Positions 45,710-57,432 of a stretch of 64,000 bases of DNA are shown here, one piece after another. The position numbers and the translations under genes are program-made. How positions within the stretch are numbered: position 1 is the stretch's first letter; each line of letters opens with the position of its first letter. The stretch is from assembly GCA_019722365.1 (NCBI GenBank), contig JADFUC010002327.1, forward strand, positions 248,001 through 312,000, read 5' to 3'. Below the pieces are notes generated by a model. It searched no databases, was not told where the DNA came from, and saw only the letters and a list, made by a program, of their open reading frames with translations. This DNA comes from Lithospermum erythrorhizon (Eukaryota; Streptophyta; Magnoliopsida; Boraginales; Boraginaceae).

Positions 45710-46261
45710 GTGTTACATCAGGATTGTCATGCTTCACAGAGCTATTCACAATGGCAGCAGGAAAAAGAAATGCATCAGAATGATGAGTCCTATTAGAAAT
45801 GACATTACAACTAGAGAGATCATTACTAAAATCAGAAACTGCCACAAGTGCATCAACTAGACTATGAGTATCAAGAATATAAAGTCCATTGACAACTTTA
45901 CTAAGCACTGAAAGTTCCTTTTGAGAAGGGACCTGTATCAAGTAACAATCATCTTTAAAATCACACTAGCTTTAAGATCATAACACAATTTGCTTATGGA
46001 AATGAGATTATATTGAAAAGAAGGAATATGTAAGACATTTAGCAAGTTAAGAGACTGAGATAAAGTGACATTGCCAATGTGATGAATAGAAATTTGAGAA
46101 TTAAATCGGGTATAGTTATAGTGTAGATGTTGATAATGCTTGATAGCAATTAAAAGAATGAGTTAGGTGTGATGTGATCAGTGGCTCCACTATCAAGGAT
46201 CCAATTGTGAGAGACATTTTGAACAACGAACCTGACTGATATGCTGGGTGGTGCGTGAGAG

Positions 46262-47330
46262 CTAGAGCGCCGCGGCTTGGTTAGAGACAGATGTGGAATT
46301 GAGAAGATTCACCAATTTATCAAATTGTGCTTCAGATAGATTATTATCACCAACTTGAGCTGTAATCCTTTTCTGATTGCCTTGATTAGGATAACCATCC
46401 ATCTTATAGCACCTTTGAGCATAATGACACGGAACCTTTGCAATGGTCGCAATCGCTTCCTTTTCTGTAAGTGTTATTTTCAAAAGTGTGACGCTTCCTA
46501 CACCGGCATTGAAATTGCCCGACACCACCATATGCATTGTTCCTATTAGTATAGAAGGTGGAAGCATCAGGTGCAACTTTGAGATTCTCAATTTCTCTGT
46601 TTCTTTTGAAGTAACGTTGCAAAACCTCAAGAATTGTGGAAATGGCTTAAATCGTCAAAATATTTCCACGAACCCACGATTATAGCAGCTCGTTCGACCA
46701 CATGGTAGGCGCATAGCTGGCCGGTGTGTATAATCTTCCTCGCGTGTATAGCATATTCATCCATACACTCAATCATGTTAGTATACTCATCCCAGAGTTT
46801 TTGGAATTGAGTGAAATACACTGAAATGGAACGACTTCCTTGAGAAGTTAGAGCCAAATCTCTTTGAAGCTGATACAACGTCGCATGATTAGTTTGCAAG
46901 TATCGAGTTTTCAGCGATTCCCTTTGTCACCGGTTGTAGTTTTTACGTTAATGATACTTTCTCCCGTTTCACGATCCTGCGAGGTGTAGCGACCACGATC
47001 ACCATTCCGTTTTTATGCTTGCCGAACAGCCCAGAGCGCTTGATCGTTGGGCACCGTATTTCGCGATGAGAAACCGATCTTGTGCTTTTTGCCATTAAAC
47101 GAAATTTCAAGCGGCCTCGCCGATGATGGTGAAAATTATTTTGATTCAAAAGTGCAGTGGATAACATGTAGTTTGGATGATCGAATGAGTGGCTGCGATG
47201 AATCGAGTCGAAAAGTCACATTTGCGAGTGAGCTAATTTTTTGCTCTAGAATTCACCCCGAGAATAGTCGAATTTTGGCAAAATTTTGTACCAAAATTCT
47301 GAGCAAAAACATTTTCTTCATTGTTTCGAT
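46262..47330 (-). pseudogene. Copia gag with zinc-knuckle remnant
   Basis: The N-terminal landmark MLSTALLNQNNFHH (about 47,167) matches the start of UBN2-type gags. The middle frame (46,899-46,627) has QLQRDLALTSQGSRSISVYF and FQKLWDEYTNM. The last frame (46,630-46,262) ends in CYKMDGYPNQGN, the tail of the zinc knuckle. Three frames are needed to read it. Confidence 0.75.
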
Positions 47331-47401
47331 GATGATTTTCATGATGTTCATCATCCCAATACATTACCATGGTAATTGCGGTCGACTGAATTGAATGATA
47401 A

Positions 47402-47661
47402 TGACAGAGATTGAATCTAAGGTTTGAGAATAATTAAATTGGCAAAAAACAGTACACTTTCTAATTTGAGAGAGAATAGAATGATTAATTAATTAATTGA
47501 GTTGACTACAAGAGTATATATACAACTGTCAAACTCTAACTGATTCTCTCTTTATTATAACTTAATGATTATAACAAATCTTCAACTTTCTCAACTAACT
47601 CCTAACTGCCAATCATTTAGTAAGCAGCACAGTTGGCGTGTCGGCTTAGAGGGTCCCGACA
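47402..47661 (-). repeat. 5' LTR of second Copia element
   Basis: The partner of 42,815-43,092. The primer site expected just inside it (left side) is badly decayed ('aatgataa' against the expected 'tgatacca'). Confidence 0.7.
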
Positions 47662-47804
47662 CTTACCTAATTTTCTACATTTTTAACTAAATTAATTGGA
47701 TTTTGAGGTTTCTAGGTATGAAGTAAGCCTTCTTTGAGCTAAATAAAATGTGTGTTGATTCAAAAGATTCAAGCTTTGTTGACAAAGAATAGAAATGAGT
47801 GAGT

Positions 47805-48205
47805 TTAGGGTGGGATGGTGGGGTGGAGGGGGTTGACCCAAAATGATTGTCCAGTTTGTGGTGGTGGTAGTGAAGCGTTCGAAATTTAGGAGGAGGGTTA
47901 GGGCGTGGGGTGGGGTGTTGATGGTGCTGGTAATGAGAATTGGATGAAGGGTGGTGGGATGAGGGTGATTGTGATGAAGATTGTTGGAGGTGGAAGATAA
48001 GTTAGATTAATAGCATATTAATAAGAAAAAAGACTATAATACCCCTATTTAAATGTTTAAAAACGTCCCAAAACAAGTGATAATTACCAAAAAATACGAG
48101 GTTATAAAAAAGCAAATTTGAATCCGGAATGTCGATTGATCAAAACATGCGTTATCACAGAAATAGGGTGATCGAAGTGCAAAAATTCGCAAAAGTTAGT
48201 GATCT
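47805..48205 (-). repeat. right arm of long inverted repeat, uninterrupted
   Basis: The reverse complement matches 31,830-32,156 and continues across the Copia insertion point as 'gtcaaccccctccacccc', so it is an empty-site version of the split left arm. The plus strand is G-rich here (many GGTGG and GGGTGG runs). Confidence 0.75.
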
Positions 48206-48433
48206 TTGGTGTCTTTCGCCCAAATAAAATATAACATTTTATAAATATAATTTATATATTATATTACTATTTGAACTTAATTGGATATATATTGATCTTG
48301 TTTTCACCTAATTTTAGTTGTAGGTTAATTGTGAGTAAAATAAAGAATATATGAAGAATTATGAGCTAATAGATCAAAAAGAATAAGCTAAACGACCCTT
48401 GAAGGAATTATTCGGCTCGTGTAGGCCATTCCC

Positions 48434-49128
48434 AAGAAAATTGGAAAAATAGCATCGGCTTGGCCAAATTCTTTCAAATCGCGTTCAGTGCGTCCATTTT
48501 GACTAAATGACATCCCTATACAATTGTCCTAAATTATCACCATTAAAATCTAGCACCTGCATCTTGTCTACACCCCCGTAGCCGCACCCACCACACGTAC
48601 CTACCACAGCTTTTATCACTGCTCGACACCACCACCCACCCTACTACCACCCATCTGCCGCCCTTTAACATTTCTTCGCGCTCTGCGCCCACTGCTATCG
48701 CGCGCGCTTTTTTCCACTTCTCGCTGACTTCGGCAATGCATGACCCCCGCTCACACACAAATGCAATTTGGAGGGGAAGGAGTCGCGATCTAGGGGTGGA
48801 GGTGGGGTTGCAGTCTAAGGGGAGGGGGGTGGCGTGCGAGGGAGAGGGGATGGGGAAATGTGAAGGTGAAGGGGTATGGGGAGGTGGTGGGGAGAGGTGG
48901 AGTGGGTAAGGATGGTGGCGTGGGGTAAGGGCTAGGGAGTGGTGGGGTGGGGATAGTTGGGTAGGGTAGGGGTGAGGGGTAGGGTGAAGAAAATAGGGGG
49001 TATTAAATTTTAATGGGGGTAATTTAGAACTTTGATAGTGAGAGGGTGTCATTTAGTCAAATGATTTTAATTGGAAGCTAGATTTTAAAGAGTTGGTCAA
49101 AAGGGTGCTATTTTCCAATTTTCTCCCA
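48434..49128. mobile_element. about 700-bp foldback MITE with long inverted ends
   Basis: The left end from 'aaaattggaaaaatagc' and the reverse complement of the right end from 'aaaattggaaaatagc' stay similar for over 100 bp, sharing 'tttgactaaatgaca', 'taaatta' and 'cattaaaat' words in order. The core is strand-asymmetric: C-rich at 48,575-48,665 and G-rich at 48,785-48,990. A 169-codon minus-strand frame inside is a Pro/His/Ser low-complexity artefact of that core. It has no transposase. Confidence 0.7.
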
Positions 49129-51560
49129 TTCTAAGCTCAAGCAATTTAGCCTATTATCACATAGTCCACATATGAGGCACACATGAATATATAACAAGAC
49201 CGTCCAGCGATTGGCGTATATGATGACGAATTGTTGGTATTGGGTAGGTCAGCGCCCAGTAGGCGATGGCGTCCGAGCCCAGGGCTATTGGCGGGCTTGG
49301 CCGTTAGCTCGGTTCGGTCGATCGGGGCCGCCCAGGCCCGGTATTAGTTTATAAGCGAATCGGATATGTTGAAACATGAGATATTGGAGTCACCGTAAAT
49401 ATCTTTTTTGATGAACAATTTGATTGTCTGACGGTTACTCACGTTTAATTATATTCAAATAGTATAGGATTCCTTATATATGTTCGATTGTTAGACAATT
49501 GACATAGTAGGATTAACTTCGCATTGACATTAGGGGTTATGATGACTTGCAGGGTCCGTTCGCCAATCTATATATATTAATATAATGTTAGGTTAACATA
49601 AATTAATATAGTCTTGTGTCCGAGCCTAAAAAGTCGCCTGAGACATCAAACTATAATACGATTATAACTTCCCTGGTTAAAGTCTTAACTATAAGGAAAT
49701 ATTGAATTGAATTTTCAATGGATTGAAACCCGCTGGATTAGGCTCTAACCTGAAGGATAAGGGTTCGGAATCTTTTTGTAGAATCATTATTGAATATTCT
49801 ACCTAGCCACTTTACGTGCCTTTATTTTAGGGATAAGAAGTTAGAAGATTCTAGAACCCTACAAGGTTGTTTTAGTCGACTAAGGGGTTAAGGAGATGCC
49901 AAAGTTTTTACTTAACTCTCCATAAAAGCCTAAAAAATAGGACAATTGATGCCTATATAAATGTCACTTTTTGGAGAAGAAACTTGCTCACTCATTATTC
50001 ATCTTTGAGAAAAGATGAAAGCAAAAGTCTCTCATTTTCCACCCCTTTTTGTTTGCGACTATAATGGGAAGAAAAACCTTGGGTTTTCTTAGCACCTATT
50101 TTTCTTTGTTTCTTTTAATTGTTCTAGTAAAAGCCAGAAGCGGAAGGTTTGGTCAATCGTTGGTGTGGACTATTCTTAGAGACAGCTTCACGTTGGTTGT
50201 TCGGAGCCTACTATGATCATATTCATTGGCTACCAAGGTATAAAGGTACAACGAAATTCGATTTAATTCTTGTTTTTTATAATTTCGTAGAGTTCTTGGT
50301 AATCGGTTAGATAATTGTTATTTTAATCCGAAAAATCCAACAAGATAGGGGCCAATGGATTGGGTCCCGGGCCACAACCAGTTCGAGCCTACACTAAGTA
50401 TTCGGTGGCGTTCGGCTCGGAGTCGGTAGAGGCCCTCGTACCCGGTAATAAACGTGCACACGTTTAATATAGGCGGGGTAACGTTTAAAGCAGTAAACAA
50501 GGTTTAAAATCATGGAATTAACTTGGTAACGTTACATATAAGCGTTACCACGTTTATCAAATTAAGCGAGGCTCTGATATGAATCAAATAACAACATAAA
50601 CCGACTAGTCGACAATAGAAACAACACAAGGCAAAATGATAGAGCAACTACATAACATAGTCATTGTTCAAATACTAAAAATGCAAATATAAATACTAAA
50701 TTATTCGAATACCAAAATTGCATGACGCCAAATAAAATGAACCGTAATTGTTTAAAAAATACCTGACATAAAACAAAAGCAACGTTCGCTCGTGTGGTTT
50801 CGGCATCTTCAAGCGGGCTGCGGCGGTGATGGTGGTCATGGAATCCCTGCGTAAATCAACCTCGTATCCTCCGTCTTCATCGTAGGCCGATCCGTCCCTG
50901 ATACGCACTTTGTTGATCTGCGCTACCATCTGCCAGTCTCGTTAAACATTAACACCCGTTCCGGTGTTTACTTTGCGACTCCGACCAAAAGCTCGATCGG
51001 ATGATCCATAGGAGGGCCACATTTGATGTTGGCCATGAAAATCGGGTTGTGGATAGGTAAGTGGCTCCCAATGCCAGGTGACCGTCCTAGTGGCGGCGTC
51101 GAGTGCAGCGTTTGTTAAACACACACATCGTCCCTCACTTGAACTCTAATTCTAAAACTTCCCACTTAGAAAGCAAGCGAGCCTCCCACATATACAACCC
51201 TTGGGCAAGCAACGGTGTTTTCGATCATAGTTTCCTTCTTAAATTCTACCATTTGTTGACCTTCCAATGCAAAATAGAACATTTGGACATTAACCAACAT
51301 GTGAGATGATCATGCCATATTGATCGGGGCTTACTCTTTTGGTAGCTCATATGTTCTCTTGCATCACATGCGGCAAATTAACAAAACCCCCTTAACTAGA
51401 GGCCATTAACAAGCATGTATAAGTATATATTAGTTTGCAAAGGACGCAACGACCTTCCAATAATCTTTTTGATGGCGTTCAAATTGTATTATCGCTATAT
51501 GTGATTTCTTAGCTCGGGGATTGCGTCCTTTTGAATGGGTTAACAATCTTTAAATATTTG
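49129..51560. other. unassigned transposon-like intergenic region
   Basis: No gene family is recognised. Visible are a GC-rich block at about 49,200-49,345, a TATA-like 'cctatataaatgtc' at about 49,951 followed by a leader-like 'acttgctcactcatt' and a T-rich stretch (possible LTR or promoter debris), and another GC-rich block at 50,340-50,470. Two minus-strand frames (51,124-50,942 and 50,929-50,696) have no identifiable domain. Confidence 0.4.
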
Positions 51561-51568
51561 AAAGCGAC

Positions 51569-51660
51569 ACTACACAAAAGTAGAGCAGGGGGATATTTTA
51601 GCTTCGAGGGATGCGGCACTTTTGAAATCTGACGAATAAGCGTCATCCATCCCAAAAACT
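51569..51660. mobile_element. possible CACTA terminus
   Basis: CACTACACAAAAGTAGAGCA resembles the CACTA-element end, and the following 'gggatgcggcactttt' and 'aagcgtcatccatccc' look like its subterminal repeats. A related 'ggggattgcgtccttttga' lies outside at about 51,517. The other end was not located. Confidence 0.4.
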
Positions 51661-51699
51661 AAAACAGAGTGGTACCAATTATAAATTTCATTGTCTCTA

Positions 51700-52072
51700 T
51701 TCTATAAAATAAGTCATTAATAATTAATTTTAAACTGGTTTGAGCATTAATTGTGGCTTGCTAGCGCCCATGCGGGAATGCTATCTGGTTATTCATGTTT
51801 ACCAAATAAGTGTCTACCCAAATGCGGGTTACACCCCCCTCCCGTTTTCCATACTAGCTTTGCTTTAATATACCTAAGTTGCCTTTTTTGGTTATCACGA
51901 TCGACTTTCATGGTATTTGTCGAATCCATGAAGTTTTCTTTCTTTTATTATTAGTCGTGTGCTTATTTGGGTGAGAATTAATAACGGGTAGTGACTCCAT
52001 ACGATGATCATTTTTTAAATTGACAAAATTATTTGAACTACTAGTACTAGCAATTGGTCGTTTAGGGGCCAT
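51700..52072 (-). pseudogene. hAT transposase N-terminus with BED-type finger, broken
   Basis: The minus strand opens at ATG 52,072 (MAPKRPIASTSSSNN) and reaches KRKKTSWI (about 51,925), the run that precedes the BED finger in Ac/hAT transposases. After a frame change the sequence gives a TGGG...HLGRHLFGKHE-like finger tail at about 51,845-51,790. Nothing of the catalytic or dimerisation region is recognised further on. Confidence 0.5.
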
Positions 52073-52400
52073 TATCAAATTTAAAACAACAAAATATATC
52101 AAATAAGAAGTTAAAGATAGAAAATATCGACTCCGAAGCAAGGCAAGATTGCAAGATCAATGAGATTGAGCCAACAAATTGAAATATAAAAGAATTGATT
52201 TGATTGTGATCTAGAATGCTTATGATTGTAAAAGACTTGCTTATGATTGTAAAAGACTTGCTTTGATTATGTTTAAGATTGCTTAGGTTGTGAAAAGTTA
52301 GTGGTTTCCCTATTTAGAGGAGCTCTTGTAATTTTTGTGCAAAACTCTGCCGGGCTCAAAGCGTCACCCGTTTATCCCGGCTCTTGCTTTTAGAACTCCT

Positions 52401-52423
52401 AACGGCTATAAAAAATAGCCGTT
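52401..52423. promoter_or_regulatory. perfect hairpin in hAT 5' region
   Basis: aacggctat, five A's, atagccgtt: a 9-bp perfect stem with a short loop. Another atagccgtt occurs at about 52,556. Such inverted words are common in the 5' subterminal region of plant hAT elements. Confidence 0.6.
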
Positions 52424-52635
52424 GAGAACCACGTCCCGTTTGACCGAAATGATGCGTTTACCACAGCGGCGGGTAGGTTTCCAGCGTTCAAACGCCTGCC
52501 GTTCTTGATCCGCGTGGTAAAGTTTATTTAAACCTGGTAATGTTCATTCCAAAATATAGCCGTTGTTGATCAAACGTTGTACCGTCTAATTGCAGCGGTG
52601 CTACGAACTTTCGGCTGTAGCCTTGAAGTTTTTTA

Positions 52636-52650
52636 ACTCTATAAATAGGG
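52636..52650 (+). promoter_or_regulatory. TATA-like core promoter, plus strand
   Basis: ctctataaatagggg is a textbook plant TATA context on the plus strand. A similar 'ctcctctaaatagggaa' on the minus strand (about 52,320-52,304) would serve the hAT transposase start at 52,072, so the pair faces outward in opposite directions. No gene is seen downstream on the plus strand. Confidence 0.45.
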
Positions 52651-52714
52651 GTAATGAGAGATCAGTTTAGAACAATCAAAACTCATAACTCTCGAATAAT
52701 TATATGGGCAAAAG

Positions 52715-53090
52715 GCAAGGATGATCACTTATGTTTGAGTTATGGTCCTGGTCGATCACTTATGTTTTAAAAAGTCTCAATCGATCTCTTATGTTTCAAA
52801 ATCGATCTCAGTTGGTACTTTGGCCTAATTTTCTATTAAGTCTCCATTAATTAACACTTTTTGAGGGGCATTTTAGTCATTTCATACAAAAAATTTCAAA
52901 AAAAACAAAAAACTTGAAGAGATCACATTTATGCTTGGGTTATAGTCTGTCGATCACTTATGTTTCAAAAGGTCTTAGTCGATCATTTATGTTTCAAAAT
53001 CGATCTTAGTTGGTACTTTCGCATAATTTTCTGTTAAGTCTTCATTAATTGGGTCACGTGTTTTTGAGGGGCATTTTAGTCATTTAAATT
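52715..53090. repeat. direct duplication, about 190-bp units
   Basis: Two copies (about 52,717-52,885 and 52,918-53,085) share 'gatcacttatgttt', 'tttcaaaatcgatct', 'agttggtacttt' and 'gaggggcattttagtcattt' in the same order. Inside each copy the word 'gatca/tcttatgttt' is itself repeated three times. It is probably a MITE-type tandem. There is no coding capacity. Confidence 0.8.
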
Positions 53091-54860
53091 CGGATATGGC
53101 TCGAGAACAAATTTCGGTCGGTGTCCCTTGTAGAGATTGCTGGGTATTGTTGATCCCCAACTAGTGAAAGAATCGAGCTACCTAAGAAATATGTCAGGTC
53201 ATGTTAACTCGTTCTCGGCAATGAATGTAAGTTGGCTATCGATGACGATCTTTTCGATGTAATCCGAATACGAGGCGAGATGAAACTTGAAAAGTTTACT
53301 TCAGGATGGGTGGCCTCAATTTGAAACGTCGTGATATAAATTTGTGATCTTGTAGCGTTCAAGTTTCATCGTATGAAAAGGCGAGCGTCAGCAAGGTTAT
53401 TGTATATGTTGTCCGCTTGTATGGCATGGATGTTTGCGAGAAAAGCCCTATTGTACCATGAACTATTCGTTTGACCGTTTATATGTTTGAACTTTGAATA
53501 AAATGATCAATGTTATTTTTTTTAGTTATAAACTTTACCCGCATTGGAAGCGTTGGCGCGCATAACGCTATTTTTACGGCGTGATTAACGTGGTAACCTT
53601 ACCCCTGAGACGTACCCCATTAAGGCCCTCGAGACACGGGCCTCGGATCGAATAGGGCCCAGTAATTGTTTAGTGGGCCTGTCGGTTAAGAAGTGGATAG
53701 CCGTCGAATACCAGACGGGGGCCGTTCGGTTCGACTTCATGGTCCCGGGCCCGTCCGGCCCGACTGGTTGCCGTGTCTACAGGCTCAAGAATAGAAGGGA
53801 CTAATTGATATAAAAAGGAGTTGTTTTCCCCCGCATGCGCAAAACATCAACACTTTACTTTATTATTTTTCGGATACTTTTCAGTAATATTTATTATTTA
53901 TTAATATTTTTAATTCTGAACTAAATTGTGATTAGTAAGTACCATGATGTAGTTGAATTCAAAATATTTTAATTTATGTGGAATTTGTTTATCGTTTATT
54001 TATAATTCTAATTATTATGTGCTTAATTACTTTTTATTAACTAGCCATTAATGAATTGTTCGCATAATAGGTTTATTGCTAGAGATAGGTTGATCACATA
54101 GGAGAAGGTTAATTAGAACACGTGTTTCATTTATCATAGAGATATAGGTACGTGCCACATGCAAGTTATAAGGCTAATGTTATTCATCCAGTTTAATATT
54201 GTCGAGGTTAGTATTACTCGAGAAAGAATATTAATAATTTAGAATCTTCTTATTATAAATTGATAAATAACCCCATAATTACTTAAATACGACGATCTAA
54301 CGAACTCATGTGTACTGACTAACTTTCATAGTAGTAATTAATATTTGTTACTTTCATTTGTAGTTAGTTAATTAAATTATTTATTAGTTTACTTTAATAC
54401 TATAGTTAGTTCATATCATTAAGTGTTTTAGTTAATTAAGGATATTTAAAGAGAACTAGTACTCGATAAATTGGAATTTCTATTATATTACTTGACACGA
54501 TTCAGACTCGACCCGAAACACTTAAAATTATGTTGTCACCATCCATTCCAACTTAAGTGGTGGTTTTATGTAATCAAATAGTCAAATCACTTCTACAAAA
54601 ATAATTGGCTCATTGAAATTTTTGTTTATATTAGAACAAAATTCTATAAAGGCTAACTTTATATCGTTGGAATGTTGAGCCTCCACTAATCTGGTTATTG
54701 ATAATTAGAGTCATCAGAGAACATTCTAGAAGTTGGGTGTATCGCGAAAAGATTTTATTAACATAAGAACTGATAATAAAACCCGCTTTTGGAAATTTTT
54801 ATCGTACAAAGAAATAATTTATCCAAGCAGTTGGGGTCCATTGTCCGTCTAGGTTTCGCA
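53091..54860. other. intergenic, nothing coding recognised
   Basis: Mixed AT-rich sequence with one GC-rich block (53,560-53,780) containing 'gggcccgtccggcccgac', similar in flavour to the inverse of 50,340-50,470. No domain is found on either strand. Confidence 0.45.
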
Positions 54861-55019
54861 CTCACTACCCCATTATCTTTGGCCGTGTTCGGTGGCTTTC
54901 ATTTCGAATGAATGTGGTAAGTGTTTGATTGGATAGAAGTCTTGGGCCACGGTAGGCGTGGGCTTGGTCTTGGGCGTTAGATTTAATTACGAACGAGGTG
55001 CGCCGGCGTTGATCGTATG

Positions 55020-55475
55020 GTTGTGTAGACTTGATCGTTTGTCTTGGACTTGGAGTACATTGTCTTGGACATGGGTTATTAAGCCCGTAGGATGTTGCCC
55101 GTTGGACTTGGACTTGTAGGCTGTGGATGAACCGTGTAGCTTGGAGCTGGGTTCTCTTCGGCCCGGCGAGGGGCCTTCCCTTGACGTATTCTTGTTGCTT
55201 TCGAGGATGTGTTCGAGGGGCGCTATTTGATGTGTAGGAGGCCTGCGTGATCCTCTCTGGATTTGATGATGGTTGCGGAGGCGCCCGTGGCGTGTTTCCC
55301 GCAACTTGGATTTGTGACGCGGGGGGCACCAGCGGCGTGATTTGACTTCTTGAATTTGGTGCACGAGACGCGTGATTCCTGTGTCTTGGATTTGTGGAGC
55401 AGGGGCTTCAGCAGCGTGTTTCCCGCGTCCTAGATTTGTTGTGCAGGGGCCTTAGCAGCGTGTCTCCTGCAGCCG
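55020..55475. repeat. minisatellite-like array, about 45-bp units
   Basis: Degenerate units built of 'cttggatttgtg', 'gcaggggcttcagcagcgtg' and 'tttcccgc' recur between about 55,255 and 55,470, with shorter 'gtcttggacttgg' units before them (55,030-55,130). Overlapping minus-strand frames (55,329-54,865 and 55,364-54,987) are both open because of the repeat and show no domain. Confidence 0.6.
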
Positions 55476-56499
55476 AATCTTTAGAGCTTTTCTGCTTCTT
55501 TTCTTCTCCGCTTTTCTTGGCTCTTCAGTTGTTCCAACCTCTTGTGATTTTCGAATTTAGGGGGGGTATTTATAGGCTTTCGGGCCTGATCCTGATTGGT
55601 TGGCTTGTTTTCAGGTGGATCGTCATCTTAACCGTTGATTTTGAGGCACGATCTGGACCGTTGATGACTTGGAATTACTTGGCGCTAAATAACCTATGGC
55701 TCTCCGGTGGCATTTGGTATTTTGGCATGAGGTATTTGGTCATTCGGCCTAGGGTATTTTGGTAATTTCGGCATGAATTTCTGTTTTGACCCCGATATTT
55801 CTTTGAATCTTCATTTTCAGCCCCGTATCTTAGAAAATCTGTTCACAGATTTAAAATTAGGTTTTATTTAATGTAAAATCTAATTTTAACTTTGAATTTA
55901 ATATTAGATTCATAACCCATGGGAACCTATTATTTCGGTCAGCCTGTAATCGACGCGTGTCTTCGTGTAGTGGTGTGAGCTCTTGATTTGAGTAATAAAT
56001 TCATAAAATGAATTTTATTAATAAATTCGACTAATCTACATGAATATCTTCCCTAGTGGATGAGTCAAAGGTGCCTGACTAGTTAGTGAGTACTCTAGCA
56101 GTTTCCAAAGTACCTTACAATATGTTGGTACAGGTGATGAGTAGTAGAGATATATACTTCCATTGCATCCATTTGTTGAGCTAGGAGTGTCGAGAAGTAA
56201 AGATAGTTTACATGTATTCAGATTTGATTTGAGGAGTCATTGAGATTGGAGAGTCTTTGACATCTATGTGTCGATTTTCGATTAAATGATTTAGTGTAAT
56301 TTTCGTTTTCATGAGACTCTATTAAAAAAATCATTTCCTTAAATGACATCATTGATTCCAAACAATAATTCTATCATTTGTGCTACACTGTACAACTTGT
56401 TGGCTTGAACCAACTTAAAGAAAGGACAAGAAACCAAGCTAATTTAATACAACATTACAATTTGCAATGATCACATATTACAATATTAAACTCAATTAA
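55476..56499. other. intergenic, 3' flank of the ERF gene
   Basis: A plus-strand frame at 55,394-55,765 is hydrophobic but starts in the minisatellite and has no recognisable domain. I treat it as chance. The rest is AT-rich 3' flank of the minus-strand ERF gene. Confidence 0.45.
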
Positions 56500-57408
56500 C
56501 TACCCATCTAAAGAAGATTCACTAAAAGTAGGAGGAACAACAACAGAAGATGAAACTTTAAACCTTTTACTAGTTGACCCCCCTTCACTCATGACATCAG
56601 GGCTACCAATCCACCCCCCACCATTCATCCCAACCGTTGGATTATTATTATTATCACCATAAAAAACATCAGTAACGTCTGATGATCCATCAGAATCAAA
56701 CCCTTGTCTAAACCCGGTCCATTCACTACTACAATCTGAAAAGCTACTCGAACTACCCTCCCAAGTAAAACCCGGTTCATCATAGGCATGAGGCACAACA
56801 ATACTTGGTTGTACAACTTTTTCTATGTTCTTGAAATCAACTTGTGGTTTATAATTATTATTTCCTTTATTATAGTGGAAAATACTAGCAAAAGTGAAAT
56901 GATCACTTACTCTACTTTTAGTTCCCCTATTTTCAGAATTATTCCTAGCCATGATGTTGTGGAGATTCTTGCTTAATTTTGCCCTCTTTAAAGAAGAGAG
57001 AAGCTTAAAACCGACCGTATTATTATTGCATGGGGATAAAAAGGAAGCGGTTTGATTGTCTGAATCTGGTTTGGACGTCCCAAAATTGGTTCTTGCATGT
57101 TCACCTCTTAGAGCTCTTGCAGCTTCATCATAGGCTCTTGCAGCTTCTTCTGGTGAATCATATGTTCCAAGCCATAATCTTACTCTTTGTGCAGAATCTT
57201 TGATCTCTGCAACCCATCTTCCTGAAGGCCTTTGTCTCACACCGACGAATTTTCGCCCCGATTTTGATAATTGAAGTATGGTATTGTTGGTGGTGTTCAT
57301 CATGTTGGTTTTCTTTGTTTTATTTGCATCCATTATTTTAGATTTGAAAGATTTGTTTATTATGGATTTTGGAAGACGATAATTAAGAATGTTTGAATAT
57401 GTTTGCAT
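56500..57408 (-). CDS. AP2/ERF transcription factor, group V (ERN/RAP2.11-like)
   Basis: A single-exon protein with one AP2/ERF domain at about residues 53-109: [40 protein letters not shown] and [14 protein letters not shown]. The [15 protein letters not shown] form is typical of ERF group V (RAP2.11, ERN1-3). Downstream, [29 protein letters not shown] and [15 protein letters not shown] resemble the conserved C-terminal motifs of ERN3-type proteins. A Ser/Asp-rich acidic region (about 215-260) may activate transcription. It should bind GCC-type DNA elements in the nucleus. The open frame allows M1 (57,408), but the TATA box only 25 bp upstream makes M26 (57,333) the more likely start, giving about 277 residues. 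Biological role (K deficiency, symbiosis or other) cannot be inferred. Confidence 0.88.
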   Translation of the reverse strand: MQTYSNILNYRLPKSIINKSFKSKIMDANKTKKTNMMNTTNNTILQLSKSGRKFVGVRQRPSGRWVAEIKDSAQRVRLWLGTYDSPEEAARAYDEAARALRGEHARTNFGTSKPDSDNQTASFLSPCNNNTVGFKLLSSLKRAKLSKNLHNIMARNNSENRGTKSRVSDHFTFASIFHYNKGNNNYKPQVDFKNIEKVVQPSIVVPHAYDEPGFTWEGSSSSFSDCSSEWTGFRQGFDSDGSSDVTDVFYGDNNNNPTVGMNGGGWIGSPDVMSEGGSTSKRFKVSSSVVVPPTFSESSLDG

Positions 57409-57432
57409 GTGGGTTTGTGGTCATATGGTAGG

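Larger units (their letters stand above)
42815..47661 (-). mobile_element. 4.8-kb Ty1/Copia LTR retrotransposon, degenerate
   Basis: LTRs of about 278 and 260 bp (42,815-43,092 and 47,402-47,661) share 'agagaatagaatgatt' and 'ttgactacaagagtatata'. Minus-strand order is gag (about 47,330-46,260), integrase (45,709-44,717), reverse transcriptase (about 44,100-43,400), polypurine tract (GGCGAGAG by 43,093), LTR. The frames are broken at several places. No clear 5-bp target duplication is visible. Confidence 0.8.

Noticed and set aside
48543..49052. 169-codon minus-strand Pro/His/Ser-rich frame
   Set aside because: Low-complexity translation of the G-rich core of a foldback MITE, with no domain.
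54865..55364. Two overlapping minus-strand frames of 154 and 125 codons
   Set aside because: Both stay open because of the minisatellite, and neither shows a domain or codon pattern of a gene.
55394..55765. Plus-strand hydrophobic 123-codon frame
   Set aside because: It starts inside the minisatellite, has no recognisable family and no promoter.
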